Positions 7,466-15,389 are shown, numbered from the stretch's first letter. The stretch is DNA of 15,898 bases from Kiritimatiellia bacterium (GCA_017411125.1 JAFPNP010000330.1:1-15898); one strand, 5' to 3'. Notes: generated by a model not told the origin, from the sequence alone. A program made the numbers and translations.

Positions 7466-7487
7466 AACGGCACTGAAAGGAAAAACG

Positions 7488-8309
7488 ATGAAAATTCTCG
7501 ACATGCCCTGCACAAAGGGCTTCATGCAGCTCGCGCAGGACGGCGTGGACAAAGGCTGGCATGAAATGAACGGGGGCAATCTCAGCTACCGCCTCACGCA
7601 AGACGAAGCGGCCAACGTGAAAAAGGTCGCAAAGAAGGCTTCCGGCGACTGGCAAGAGATATGCGAGAGCGTCCCGAAGCTCGCCGGAGAGTTCTTCATG
7701 GTCACACGCACCACTGGCTACATGCGCAACGTCATGCGCAACCCGGAAAACGCTTTCGGCATCGTGGAAATCGACAAGTCCGGAACCAAGTACCGCATCT
7801 GGTGGGGCCTTTCCGACGGCGGACGCCCCACGAGCGAGTTTCCCAGCCACCTCAAGAACCACGAGGTGAAGCTCGAAACGACCGGCGGCGAACACCGCGT
7901 GATCTACCACGCGCATCCCGTAAATCTCATAGCCCTCACGTTCGTGCTGCCGCCCACCGACAAGGCGTTCACGCGTGCCCTTTGGGAGATAATGACTGAA
8001 TGCCCGGTGATATTTCCCGAAGGCGTCGGCGTGGTGCCGTGGATGGTGCCGGGCAAGGGACCAATAGCCGCCGCCACGTCGAAGCTCATGCGCGACTACA
8101 ACATAGTCGTGTGGGTGCATCATGGCCTGTTCGTATCCGGCAAAGATTTCGACCGCTGCTTCGGGCTCATGGACACGGTGGAGAAAGCCGCCGAAATCCG
8201 CATCCGCGCACAATCCACAGGAGCAATGAAGAAGAGCGCGATCCAGGTCCCTCAGCTCAAACAGATAGCCAAAGACTTCGGTTTCACGCTCAACAAAAAG
8301 TTTATCTGA
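7488..8309 (+). CDS. rhaD: Rhamnulose-1-phosphate aldolase
   Basis: Class II zinc aldolase that splits L-rhamnulose 1-phosphate into dihydroxyacetone phosphate and L-lactaldehyde. 273 residues, like E. coli RhaD (about 274). NGGNLS at 28-33 binds phosphate. Glu117 (PTSEFPSH) and zinc ligands His141, His143 and His212 occupy the same numbers as in the E. coli enzyme, and EGVGVVPWMVPG at 178-189 is closely conserved. AAAGG at 7476-7480 serves the ATG at 7488. No rhamnose isomerase, kinase or transporter is in the window, so rhaD stands outside a rha operon. It may act on rhamnulose or fuculose phosphates; the fucosidase at 1236 makes a deoxy-sugar diet likely. Its last 8 bases overlap the convergent nfo gene. 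Confidence 0.94.
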   Translation: MKILDMPCTKGFMQLAQDGVDKGWHEMNGGNLSYRLTQDEAANVKKVAKKASGDWQEICESVPKLAGEFFMVTRTTGYMRNVMRNPENAFGIVEIDKSGTKYRIWWGLSDGGRPTSEFPSHLKNHEVKLETTGGEHRVIYHAHPVNLIALTFVLPPTDKAFTRALWEIMTECPVIFPEGVGVVPWMVPGKGPIAAATSKLMRDYNIVVWVHHGLFVSGKDFDRCFGLMDTVEKAAEIRIRAQSTGAMKKSAIQVPQLKQIAKDFGFTLNKKFI

Positions 8310-9162
8310 CGGGAGCGCGGCGCGAGGCGAGAAACGCGATCTCGGCGCGGTAGCCGTCGAGATCGTTCGGCGTTTCGAGGTAGAACGGCAGGTCGCGCAG
8401 GCGTGGATGGTTGATCACGCGCACGAGCGCATCCACGCCGATCTTTCCCTTCCCTATGCAGGCGTGGCGGTCTTTGTGCGAGCCGCGCACGTTCATGGAA
8501 TCGTTGAGGTGGACGGCCTTGAGCCTGTCGAGCCCGACGACGGAATCGAACTCCGCGATTACGTCGTCAAGTCCGTCCGCGACGTCATACCCGCCATCCC
8601 ACACATGGCACGTGTCGAGACAGACGCCAAGGCGGTACGGAAACGGAAGTTTTGGTTCCACGGCATCGATTATCGCCCGCAACTCCTCGAAAGTGCGCCC
8701 GACCTCCGTTCCTTTTCCCGCCATAGTTTCAAGAAGAATAGTCGTGGACGGCGGCGCGTCGAGACGGGAAAGGATGCGCACGAGCATGGAAGCGATGAGT
8801 TCCACGCCCTTGTCCGTACCCTGCCCCATATGACATCCGGGATGGAAGTTGTACAAAGCTCCGGGAGTGAGTTCAAGGCGCTTCAAGTCGTCCGCCATAG
8901 TGGTCTCCGCGAACTCGCGCACGCGAGCCTCCGCTCCGGCGGCGTTCAACGTGTACGGCGCATGGGCGAGAATAGGGCCTATGCCCTCCCTGTTCGCATA
9001 CGCGATGAAATCGCGCACGTCGTTGCGGTCCATCGGCTTTGCAGCGCCGCCGCGCGGATTCCGCGTAAAGAACTGAAAAACGTTCGCACCGATGGAACGC
9101 GCCGTCTGGCCCATTGCCAGATAGCCGCCGGCCGACGAAAGATGGCAACCTATCTTGAACAT
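8302..9162 (-). CDS. nfo: Endonuclease IV (AP endonuclease)
   Basis: Cuts DNA 5' to abasic sites and removes blocked 3' ends in base excision repair. 286 residues, as in the E. coli enzyme. All nine expected metal ligands can be matched: His67 (LAHAPY), His107 (NFHPGCH), Glu145 (LLETMAGKG), Asp183 and His186 (CLDTCH), His218 (VHLNDS), Asp231 and His233 (DRHACIGKG), and Glu263 (LETP). The ATG at 9162 follows AGGAAGGAG, with AAGGAG 7 bases away, and starts directly with MFKIGCHLSSAGG, the family N-terminus. It is the last gene of the minus-strand pal-tat-ktrB group, 34 bases after ktrB. It overlaps convergent rhaD by 8 bases, leaving no room for a terminator between them. Confidence 0.97.
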   Translation of the reverse strand: MFKIGCHLSSAGGYLAMGQTARSIGANVFQFFTRNPRGGAAKPMDRNDVRDFIAYANREGIGPILAHAPYTLNAAGAEARVREFAETTMADDLKRLELTPGALYNFHPGCHMGQGTDKGVELIASMLVRILSRLDAPPSTTILLETMAGKGTEVGRTFEELRAIIDAVEPKLPFPYRLGVCLDTCHVWDGGYDVADGLDDVIAEFDSVVGLDRLKAVHLNDSMNVRGSHKDRHACIGKGKIGVDALVRVINHPRLRDLPFYLETPNDLDGYRAEIAFLASRRAPVR

Positions 9163-9196
9163 CGCTTTGCTCCTTCCTGTACTGAGAGGCGGAAAT

Positions 9197-10543
9197 CTAG
9201 CCCACGACAAGCTCCTCGCGGGGATAGCGGATGGAAATCCGCTCATCCTGTCCGCCTACAAGCATCACTATGGCGATCGCGCCAAGGCGTCCGCAGAACA
9301 TGCAGACCATGACGACCACGCGACCGATCGTCGAGAGAGACGCCGTAGTGTCCCCGCAGCTGAGGCCGGTAGTGGACACCGCGCTGACGGTCTCGAAAAG
9401 AAGATTCTCGAACGGAATGCCCTTCTCGCTCGCAAGAAGCACCGTCATTGCACATGTTATGAGCGCTGCGAACACAAACACGATCACAAGCGTCTCGCGC
9501 ACGACGATCTCAGGAACGGCGCGCTTGTGCATCACGGTGTCGCGGTGGCCGCGGCAGATGGCTGCCAACGTCGTCACGAACACGGCAAAAGTCGTGATCT
9601 TGATGCCGCCCCCGGCACCGCCCGGCGCAGCGCCTATGAACATCATCACCTCGCTGAGAAAGCGCGTCGCCGGATGCATGGACTCCACCGGCACGACGGT
9701 GAATCCGCACGTGCGCGGCGTAATGGCCTGGAAAAACGCGACGGCTGGCTTCTCGCTCCAGTCGAACGCAGCAAGCGAGCCGTTCCACTCCAGCAGGACG
9801 TAGAACGCAAACATGATGACGATGAAGAAAAACGTCCACCGCAATACGACGCGCGCATGAAGCGTGAGCCGTCCGCGTTTCATCAGATTGCGCCGCCAGA
9901 ACTTCACGGTGCAGACGTTGTACACCACGAGAAAGCCCACGCCGCCCAGAACGACCAGCACGCCCATCGTCACGAGCGCCAACGGACGGGAACCGAACTC
10001 CGCAATGCTTCCCGGATCGATCGAAAAGCCGGCGTTGCAGAATGACATCACCGAAAAGAACCACGCCCTGTACCACGAATGACCGTCGCGCAACGCCTCC
10101 GCCAGAGGACGCCCCCACGTGAACTGAGTCCAGAGCGCCACGGTGCCAAGCGTCTCTATGACGAACATGGCCGCGACGACCCACACGACCAGCGACCGGA
10201 ACCCGCGTACTCCAGAAACGCCGTAGGCGTTCATTATGGAAAACTCGCTTTCAAGCGACACGCGGCGGCCGACCACAACGAGAAAGAAGGTCGCACACGT
10301 CATTATGCCGACGCATCCCAGCTGCACCAGACATGCAAGCAACACCTGCCCGAAACAGGAAAGATCCCTGCCGACATCCACAACCGTCAATCCCGTTATG
10401 CATACTGCGGAGCACGCCGTAAAAAGCGCGTCAATCGGGTTCATCCAGGTGCGGGAGGCAGACGACACCGGCAGCATGAAAAGAAACGCGCCAAACACGA
10501 TCGCGCCCAGAAAGCCGAGCACGATCATCCACCGGTTTTTCAT
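9197..10543 (-). CDS. ktrB: TrkH/KtrB family potassium uptake channel subunit
   Basis: Membrane-embedded K+ transport subunit of the SKT superfamily. 448 residues, nearer KtrB than the longer TrkH. The four selectivity-filter loops are visible in order: SAVCITGLTVVD, MSFCNAGFSIDP, ITPRTCGFTVVP and AVSTTGLSCGD, each with the filter glycine. A glycine-rich loop GAAPGGAGGGIKITT lies in the region of the gating loop of the third repeat. The protein ends in LVVG just after the last helix. The ATG at 10543 has AAGGAG 5 bases upstream and overlaps the tatC stop as ATGA, so translation is likely coupled. The usual cytosolic RCK partner (KtrA or TrkA) is not in the window and must be encoded elsewhere. 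Confidence 0.9.
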   Translation of the reverse strand: MKNRWMIVLGFLGAIVFGAFLFMLPVSSASRTWMNPIDALFTACSAVCITGLTVVDVGRDLSCFGQVLLACLVQLGCVGIMTCATFFLVVVGRRVSLESEFSIMNAYGVSGVRGFRSLVVWVVAAMFVIETLGTVALWTQFTWGRPLAEALRDGHSWYRAWFFSVMSFCNAGFSIDPGSIAEFGSRPLALVTMGVLVVLGGVGFLVVYNVCTVKFWRRNLMKRGRLTLHARVVLRWTFFFIVIMFAFYVLLEWNGSLAAFDWSEKPAVAFFQAITPRTCGFTVVPVESMHPATRFLSEVMMFIGAAPGGAGGGIKITTFAVFVTTLAAICRGHRDTVMHKRAVPEIVVRETLVIVFVFAALITCAMTVLLASEKGIPFENLLFETVSAVSTTGLSCGDTTASLSTIGRVVVMVCMFCGRLGAIAIVMLVGGQDERISIRYPREELVVG

Positions 10544-11355
10544 GCCGGCTCCTTGACCTCGCCCGCGTCCTTCTTGCGCGAGGAATGCTCGCCGGCGCAG
10601 ACCTCCTTGAAATAGACGCCCCACACGCTCACCTCGTACAGCAGGATGAGCGGCAGCGCCATGAGAAGCTGGCTCATCGGGTCAGGCGGCGTAAGCACCA
10701 TTCCGAGGAAGAAAGCAAGCACGATCGCAAAGCGCCGCCAGCTGCGCAGCGACTCGGACGATATGACCCCAAGCCAGCCCAGCACGAACAGAAGCAGCGG
10801 CACTTGGAACACGAGACCGAACGCAAGCACGAGTTTGAGAATCAACGGTACGTAGTTCTCGATCTGCACTTCCGTCACGTTAAGCCCTACCCAGCCGTTG
10901 ACCACGTCGAAGAAATTGACCACGTTCGGGGCAAGCTGCCCATAGGCAAACGTCACCCCCACGCCGAAGAACGCCGTGCCGCACAAAAGGAAGAAAAGTA
11001 TCGCTACCTTCTCTTTCTTCGTCAAGGCGGGGAAAACGAAACGCAGGATGAAATACATCACAAACGGGAAGCTCAGCGCCGTGCCGCCCCACATCGCAAT
11101 GGACATTATCTGACTGAACCCGCCCGTCAGATTGAGGCTGACGATCTTGATCTTGCCAGCTTCCTCCAGCGCGGCCGCGGGCGCCTTGAGCCAGCCCAGC
11201 ACCGCAGGGGAGAAAAAGCCAGTCACGATGCAACAGAGCGTCCAAGCCAACACGGCATGGATGAGGCAGGAGCGAAGCGCCACGATGTGCTCGAAAAACG
11301 GACGGGGCGGATCGTTGTACTCGTCGGGATTCTTGATAATCTGGCGCATCGTCAT
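10540..11355 (-). CDS. tatC: Twin-arginine translocase subunit TatC
   Basis: Receptor and core subunit of the Tat system, which exports folded RR-signal proteins across the cytoplasmic membrane. 271 residues with six membrane segments and a charged cytosolic tail. Family landmarks are the N-terminal FFEHIVALRS, FVFPALTKKEK with the cytosolic-loop Glu, and LTPPDPMSQLLMALPLILLYE near the last helices. In the first motif the family pattern is FxxHLxELRxRL; here the Glu (E. coli Glu15) is Ala26 and the second Arg (E. coli Arg19) is Cys30. The DNA reads GCG at the Glu position. The ATG at 11355 overlaps the upstream stop as ATGA. Two RR-signal proteins, at 1-1065 and 1236-2642, are candidate substrates. 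Confidence 0.94.
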   Translation of the reverse strand: MTMRQIIKNPDEYNDPPRPFFEHIVALRSCLIHAVLAWTLCCIVTGFFSPAVLGWLKAPAAALEEAGKIKIVSLNLTGGFSQIMSIAMWGGTALSFPFVMYFILRFVFPALTKKEKVAILFFLLCGTAFFGVGVTFAYGQLAPNVVNFFDVVNGWVGLNVTEVQIENYVPLILKLVLAFGLVFQVPLLLFVLGWLGVISSESLRSWRRFAIVLAFFLGMVLTPPDPMSQLLMALPLILLYEVSVWGVYFKEVCAGEHSSRKKDAGEVKEPA

Positions 11356-11873
11356 TTCCGCTTTTCAGGCGCGGGCGAAACGGTGATCTTCACGGCCAGG
11401 AGCTCCTCGTCAGACGGAGATGCAACGGGAGGGCGCGCGTCTTCACGCGCCGAAGTCTCGGAGCCGTCACCGGAATCGCCCCCGTCTTCGGAACTATCGC
11501 TGGACGACTCCTCGTCGAAATAATCCTCGTGGCCGGGATATGGATCGTCTTCAGGATAGGCATTGTCCTCTGAATACGATTCGCCGCCGTCGCCATACTC
11601 GGACGTGACGGGCTCGTCGGCGCCAAGCCTGTCCGGCGTTTCGACGGGAGCGTCCGTCACAACGGCGTCCTCCACCGTCTTCCGGACTTCCTCGTCCATC
11701 GATAGTAGTTGCCGCTTGAATTCGTCCGCCGCACGGCGGAGGTTGGCCATGATCTGTCCCATCTTGCGCGCGGCGGACGGAAGGTTCTTCGGCCCGACGA
11801 CAATAAGAATGACACCGAGCAGGACTAACCACTCGGTGCCTCCGACAGATTCAAAGATGAACGCGAAGCCCAT
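11352..11873 (-). CDS. Twin-arginine translocase TatA/TatB family subunit with long acidic tail
   Basis: Single-span Tat component. 173 residues from the ATG at 11873; a TTG two codons upstream (11879) is an alternative. The membrane helix (about 11-26, TEWLVLLGVILIVVG) is followed by the hinge VGPKNLP and an amphipathic helix SAARKMGQIMANLRRAADEF, the standard TatA/B plan. Glu before the helix and GPKNLP, without the TatA FG pair, look more like TatB. It is the only TatA-family gene in the window, so it may be TatB with TatA elsewhere or a bifunctional form. Residues about 90-150 are a low-complexity tract rich in Asp, Glu, Ser, Gly and Tyr. It lies 25 bases after pal and its stop overlaps tatC. 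Confidence 0.88.
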   Translation of the reverse strand: MGFAFIFESVGGTEWLVLLGVILIVVGPKNLPSAARKMGQIMANLRRAADEFKRQLLSMDEEVRKTVEDAVVTDAPVETPDRLGADEPVTSEYGDGGESYSEDNAYPEDDPYPGHEDYFDEESSSDSSEDGGDSGDGSETSAREDARPPVASPSDEELLAVKITVSPAPEKRK

Positions 11874-11898
11874 CTGCAATCGTCAACCGCCAGCCGGA

Positions 11899-12543
11899 TT
11901 ACTTCTTCGCGAACACTGCGAACTCGCCGCGGCGGTTCTTGCTCCACGCGCCTTCGTTGGCACCGACCACGGCCGGCTTCTCTTCGCCGTAGCTCTTCGT
12001 TTGCACGCTCTGCGGATCGACGCCGAGCGTCACGAGGTAGTCGCGGATCGCAATGGCGCGAATCTCGCCGAGAGAAAGGTTGTATTCGTTGGAGCCGCGC
12101 TCGTCGCAATTGCCCTCGACGATCACGACGCGCCCGGTCTTCTTGAGATGGGCCGCGACGGTCTCAATCTTCGCCATCTCGGCCGGTGCGAGATTGGACG
12201 CGTCAAAGCCGAAGTAGACGGGTTCGAAGTTCACGTCGGTGCAGCGCGAGTAGTTGGGATCCTGATCGAACGGAACGCCCGTCGCGGGGATGCCGTTCTC
12301 GTCCTGGATGCCGGCGATATCCGCACCGCTGTTTGCCGCATCGCCGTTTGCGTTGGCTTTCGTCGCATCGTCGGTCGCCACGTCCTTGCCGTCGGCGGCA
12401 GCCTCGCCGCCGTCCGTGGCGACGTCGGTCGCATTGGCAACGTCGTTCTGGTTCGGATCCGTCACATCGTCATACTTGCAGCCCGCGACCGCGAACGCAA
12501 GAACACCACAAACCGCAACCGCCATCATCGTCGAACTTTTCAT
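11899..12543 (-). CDS. pal: Pal-like peptidoglycan-associated lipoprotein (OmpA domain)
   Basis: Outer-membrane lipoprotein expected to bind peptidoglycan as in the Tol-Pal complex. 214 residues. The signal peptide ends in the lipobox VAGC, so Cys22 would be lipidated. A flexible linker (about 24-90) rich in Asp, Ala, Asn and Thr contains repeated DVAT units. The OmpA-type domain (about 105-212) has VYFGFDASNL, VIVEGNCDERGSNEYNLSLGEIRA with Asp147 and Arg162 as likely diaminopimelate contacts, and SYGEEKPAV, all close to Pal. The ATG at 12543 follows AAGGAG by 8 bases; this start puts the signal peptide at the N-terminus. No tolA, tolB, tolQ or tolR is present. It heads the minus-strand group leading to the tat genes and is divergent from the beta-barrel gene. 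Confidence 0.9.
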   Translation of the reverse strand: MKSSTMMAVAVCGVLAFAVAGCKYDDVTDPNQNDVANATDVATDGGEAAADGKDVATDDATKANANGDAANSGADIAGIQDENGIPATGVPFDQDPNYSRCTDVNFEPVYFGFDASNLAPAEMAKIETVAAHLKKTGRVVIVEGNCDERGSNEYNLSLGEIRAIAIRDYLVTLGVDPQSVQTKSYGEEKPAVVGANEGAWSKNRRGEFAVFAKK

Positions 12544-12595
12544 TTCTTTTGCTCCTTTTTGATTTAAATTCTTTTGATGGTGAAAATCGACGTGT

Positions 12596-12624
12596 ATGAT
12601 ACAGTATTCTCGGCTGGAACGCAA
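12596..12624 (-). promoter_or_regulatory. Sigma70-type promoter for pal and downstream genes
   Basis: On the minus strand, TTGCGT (12624-12619) and TATCAT (12601-12596) are separated by 17 bases. The leader of about 45 bases ends in an AAGGAG ribosome binding site. It probably drives pal, tatA/B, tatC, ktrB and nfo, as gaps between these are 34 bases or less. Confidence 0.5.
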
Positions 12625-12673
12625 GCCTAAAAAACAGGAAATAAAAAGCATCTGTTCATGGCAGCGCGAATGT

Positions 12674-12681
12674 GGTATACT
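12674..12681 (+). promoter_or_regulatory. Extended -10 promoter for the beta-barrel gene
   Basis: TATACT at 12676-12681 with TG one base before it is a strong extended -10 box. No good -35 is seen (TGTTCA lies 17 bases upstream). The predicted start site near 12688-12689 coincides with the in-frame ATG at 12689, which suggests a leaderless mRNA. Confidence 0.5.
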
Positions 12682-12682
12682 G

Positions 12683-14143
12683 ATGGACATGAAATTCATT
12701 CTTGCAACAGGTGTCTATGCCGTCGCACTGGCCGCGGTGGCCGAAACAAACGAGGTTCCAGTCCCCGACGAGCCTGTAGACTCCGCTCTGGCGGTCTCGG
12801 CCGGAGCGGACTTCCGCATACGCGAGGAGATCATGCACAACGTGCCGGGGCTTCCCGGCGCACCTGGCGCGATGATGCCGCGCGCGTACAGGAAGAACAT
12901 CAACCACATCCGCTTCCGCCCGCGCGTGTGGGGACAGCTCGACTACGAGCAGTTCACGCTCTACACGCGCCTCACGGACGAGTTCCGCGAACATTTTATC
13001 GAGAACGGAGTGAAGCGCAAGCGCCGTTCGTACAACTTCCCGGACGAAGTCGTGCTGGACAACCTCTGGCTCGGCGCGACGGGGCTTTTCGACGGCTTCT
13101 TCGACTTCCGCGTCGGCCGGCAGGACATGTTCGACGGGCGGCATTCCGTCCTCGGCCTCGACCGCATAATCAACGACGGTTCGCCCTACGTCGGTTCGCG
13201 CTGCTGCTATGCGGACATGATACGCCTCACGTTCCATCCGACCGACACGTCGAAACTCGACGCCTTCACCCTGTACGACAACGGGCGCAACATCTTCCGC
13301 TACGGCAACCGCAACTCGCGCGGGCGGCCAATGAACGCAATACATCCCGGCGACTCGCCTGAAATGGACGAATGGGGCGGCGGACTCGTCTGGAACGACG
13401 ATCTCTTCGAGAGGCGTCTTCCGTACCAGCTTTTCATCGTCCACAAGCATGCCGAAAAGTATCGCGCCCCTTCGGGCGCGCGCATCCCCGACAAACAAGT
13501 GACGACCTTCGGCGTACACGTGACGCCACACGTGACGGAGAATTTCAATTTCGACTTCGAGGGCGCAAAGCAGTTCGGGGCGCGATCGAACGGCACGCAG
13601 GCCGGCGGCTGGATGGGATACGCGGCGGCGGATCTGCACAAGCACGTGAAATCTCCCGACGAGTTCCGTCCGTACACGCGCCTGAGCGCGTACTATCTTT
13701 CCGGCGACAAGCACCGCACCGAAGGCGACGACAACGACACTGCATGGGATCCTATGTGGGCGCGCGCGCCGATGGATTCGGAAATGTTCCAGTACGGCAC
13801 GCTATACGGCCTCGGATACTGGAGCAACATGCTTTATCCAAAGTGGACGGTTGGCGCGGATTTCGGGAAGATGCACCGCGTCTCGGCGTATTCCGGTCCG
13901 ATGTTCGCGGCAGTGCAGGACCATCAGGGCCATGCGGACGGCTCCGGACAGAGCATGTACAAAGGCTGGCTCACCGCCGCCCGCTACGATTTCCCGCTGC
14001 GCATCGCCCCGAAAGGGGCGTCCGGCCTCGACCGGTTCACCGTGTTCGGACATCTCGTCGCAGAGGTGTTCAATCCCGGCGACTACTTCGATTCGTCGCG
14101 CCCCGCGTATTTCATCCGCTGGGAGATCGTGTTCAAGTTCTGA
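12683..14143 (+). CDS. Outer-membrane beta-barrel protein, alginate-export (AlgE-like) type
   Basis: Probable outer-membrane porin or export channel. 486 residues from the ATG at 12683; the ATG at 12689 (MKFILATG) is equally possible and fits the promoter better. A short hydrophobic signal peptide ends near AVAE. The mature part has alternating strands rich in aromatic and charged residues, for example NHIRFRPRVWGQLDYEQFTLYTRLTDEFRE cut here to its character only: long amphipathic strands with Arg and Tyr. It ends in EIVFKF, with a terminal Phe as needed for barrel assembly. FFDFRVGRQDMFDG is typical of alginate_exp-like proteins. The substrate is unknown. It is divergent from pal and its last 11 bases overlap the convergent C-S lyase gene. 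Confidence 0.75.
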   Translation: MDMKFILATGVYAVALAAVAETNEVPVPDEPVDSALAVSAGADFRIREEIMHNVPGLPGAPGAMMPRAYRKNINHIRFRPRVWGQLDYEQFTLYTRLTDEFREHFIENGVKRKRRSYNFPDEVVLDNLWLGATGLFDGFFDFRVGRQDMFDGRHSVLGLDRIINDGSPYVGSRCCYADMIRLTFHPTDTSKLDAFTLYDNGRNIFRYGNRNSRGRPMNAIHPGDSPEMDEWGGGLVWNDDLFERRLPYQLFIVHKHAEKYRAPSGARIPDKQVTTFGVHVTPHVTENFNFDFEGAKQFGARSNGTQAGGWMGYAAADLHKHVKSPDEFRPYTRLSAYYLSGDKHRTEGDDNDTAWDPMWARAPMDSEMFQYGTLYGLGYWSNMLYPKWTVGADFGKMHRVSAYSGPMFAAVQDHQGHADGSGQSMYKGWLTAARYDFPLRIAPKGASGLDRFTVFGHLVAEVFNPGDYFDSSRPAYFIRWEIVFKF

Positions 14144-15368
14144 CGGCTGCGTCGCACCACGCGGCGACGCGCTCCAGCGCCTCCGCCAGCGTGGCCCGCG
14201 GACAAGCCAGATTCACGCGCAGAAACGCCTCGTCCCTCGCTTCTCCGAAAATCTTGCCGGGCGAAAACAACACCTTCGCCTCGCGTTCAAGGCGCGCAAC
14301 GAGCGTTTCTGAAGGAATTCCAAGCGCGGACGTATCCACCCAGGCGAGATACGTCGCTTCGAGCGTGGCCACGCGCAGACGCGGGAGCCTGGCTCGAAGG
14401 AAATCGCACAAGACAATGTAATTGCCTTTGATGTATGACCTGACGGCGTCGAGCCATCCGGCGCATTCGTCCCAAGCGACGGACGAGGCGACAAAACCGA
14501 ATGGATTGAGTCCGCCCGTGCCGTTGGTTTCTAGAGATTTGCCGACCAGTTCCCGGACGGACGAATTGGCGCAGACGACTTCGGCGGTCTGGAGACCTGC
14601 CAGATTGAAAGCTTTCGAGGCGGACCAGAACGAGAGCGAACCGTCGCGGAACGAATCGGAGAGCGAAGCGAACGGCACGTGCCGCGAACCGGGCATCTGC
14701 AAATCGGCGTGGATCTCGTCGCTCACTACGAAAACGCCGTTGCGGCGGCAGATATCGCCGGCGCGCCGCAACTCGTCCGCCGTCCACGACCGCCCGGCGG
14801 GATTGTGGGGATTGCACAGCAGAAACAGCCGCACGCCGGGCTGCGCGATCTTGCGCTCCAGATCGTCGAAGTCCATCTCGTAAGTGAAATCGCCGCCTGC
14901 GCCGTCCGGCGCGGAAACTCGTCGAAGAGGACTTTCCAGCACTTCGCATCCTTGATTGCGAATCGTGGTGAAAAAACATCCGTAGACCGGCGGTTGCACG
15001 ACGACTTTGTCGCCCGGACGGCATAGTGCGCGTACAACGGCAGCAAGGGCGGGCACTACGCCAATCGCGCCGAGCACGGAGTCAGGCGACATCGTCCATC
15101 CGTGCCGGACGGAAAGCCAGCGGACGAGACTTTCGCGCCATGTCCGCGGAGGCAGGGCATATCCGTAGATGCCGTCTTCAACGCGGCGGCGCAAGGCGTC
15201 TATGATTGGCTGTGCGGTTCGAAAATCCATGTCGGCCACCCACAATGGCAGCACGCCGTCCTCGCGCGGCACGTCCCATTTGACGCTTGCGGTGCCGCGG
15301 CGCGGAATCTGCCTGTCGAAATCTACAGAAAAAATTCCTGGATCGATGGTTTCTTCATTCATGTTCAT
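14133..15368 (-). CDS. MalY/PatB-family C-S lyase (cystathionine beta-lyase type aminotransferase fold)
   Basis: PLP enzyme of fold type I; MalY/PatB proteins cleave cystathionine or related thioethers to homocysteine or thiols, pyruvate and ammonia. 411 residues. PLWVADMDF at 41-49 is a hallmark of this group. PLP contacts include CNPHNPAGR at 185-193, VSDEIHADL at 215-223, and the Schiff-base Lys252 in SFWSASKAFNLAG. The C-terminal RVNLACPRATL carries the carboxylate-binding Arg. The ATG at 15368 is taken as the start; a second ATG two codons later is possible, and only a weak GGA precedes either. Histidinol-phosphate aminotransferase is a more distant relative, and the ADMDF motif argues against it. 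It lies convergent to and overlapping the beta-barrel gene. A palindrome in its promoter suggests control by a repressor or activator. Confidence 0.9.
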   Translation of the reverse strand: MNMNEETIDPGIFSVDFDRQIPRRGTASVKWDVPREDGVLPLWVADMDFRTAQPIIDALRRRVEDGIYGYALPPRTWRESLVRWLSVRHGWTMSPDSVLGAIGVVPALAAVVRALCRPGDKVVVQPPVYGCFFTTIRNQGCEVLESPLRRVSAPDGAGGDFTYEMDFDDLERKIAQPGVRLFLLCNPHNPAGRSWTADELRRAGDICRRNGVFVVSDEIHADLQMPGSRHVPFASLSDSFRDGSLSFWSASKAFNLAGLQTAEVVCANSSVRELVGKSLETNGTGGLNPFGFVASSVAWDECAGWLDAVRSYIKGNYIVLCDFLRARLPRLRVATLEATYLAWVDTSALGIPSETLVARLEREAKVLFSPGKIFGEARDEAFLRVNLACPRATLAEALERVAAWCDAAVRT

Positions 15369-15389
15369 TCTTGTCCATTGATTGCGAAA

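Noticed and set aside
9155..10045. A 296-codon plus-strand frame opposite nfo/ktrB
   Set aside because: Its His/Arg/Asp-rich sequence is the mirror of the ktrB codons; ktrB has clear family motifs and a good ribosome binding site.
12420..12460. A repeat array or CRISPR-like signal in the pal linker
   Set aside because: The repeats are short coding repeats (DVAT units) in a low-complexity lipoprotein linker, not spaced repeats.
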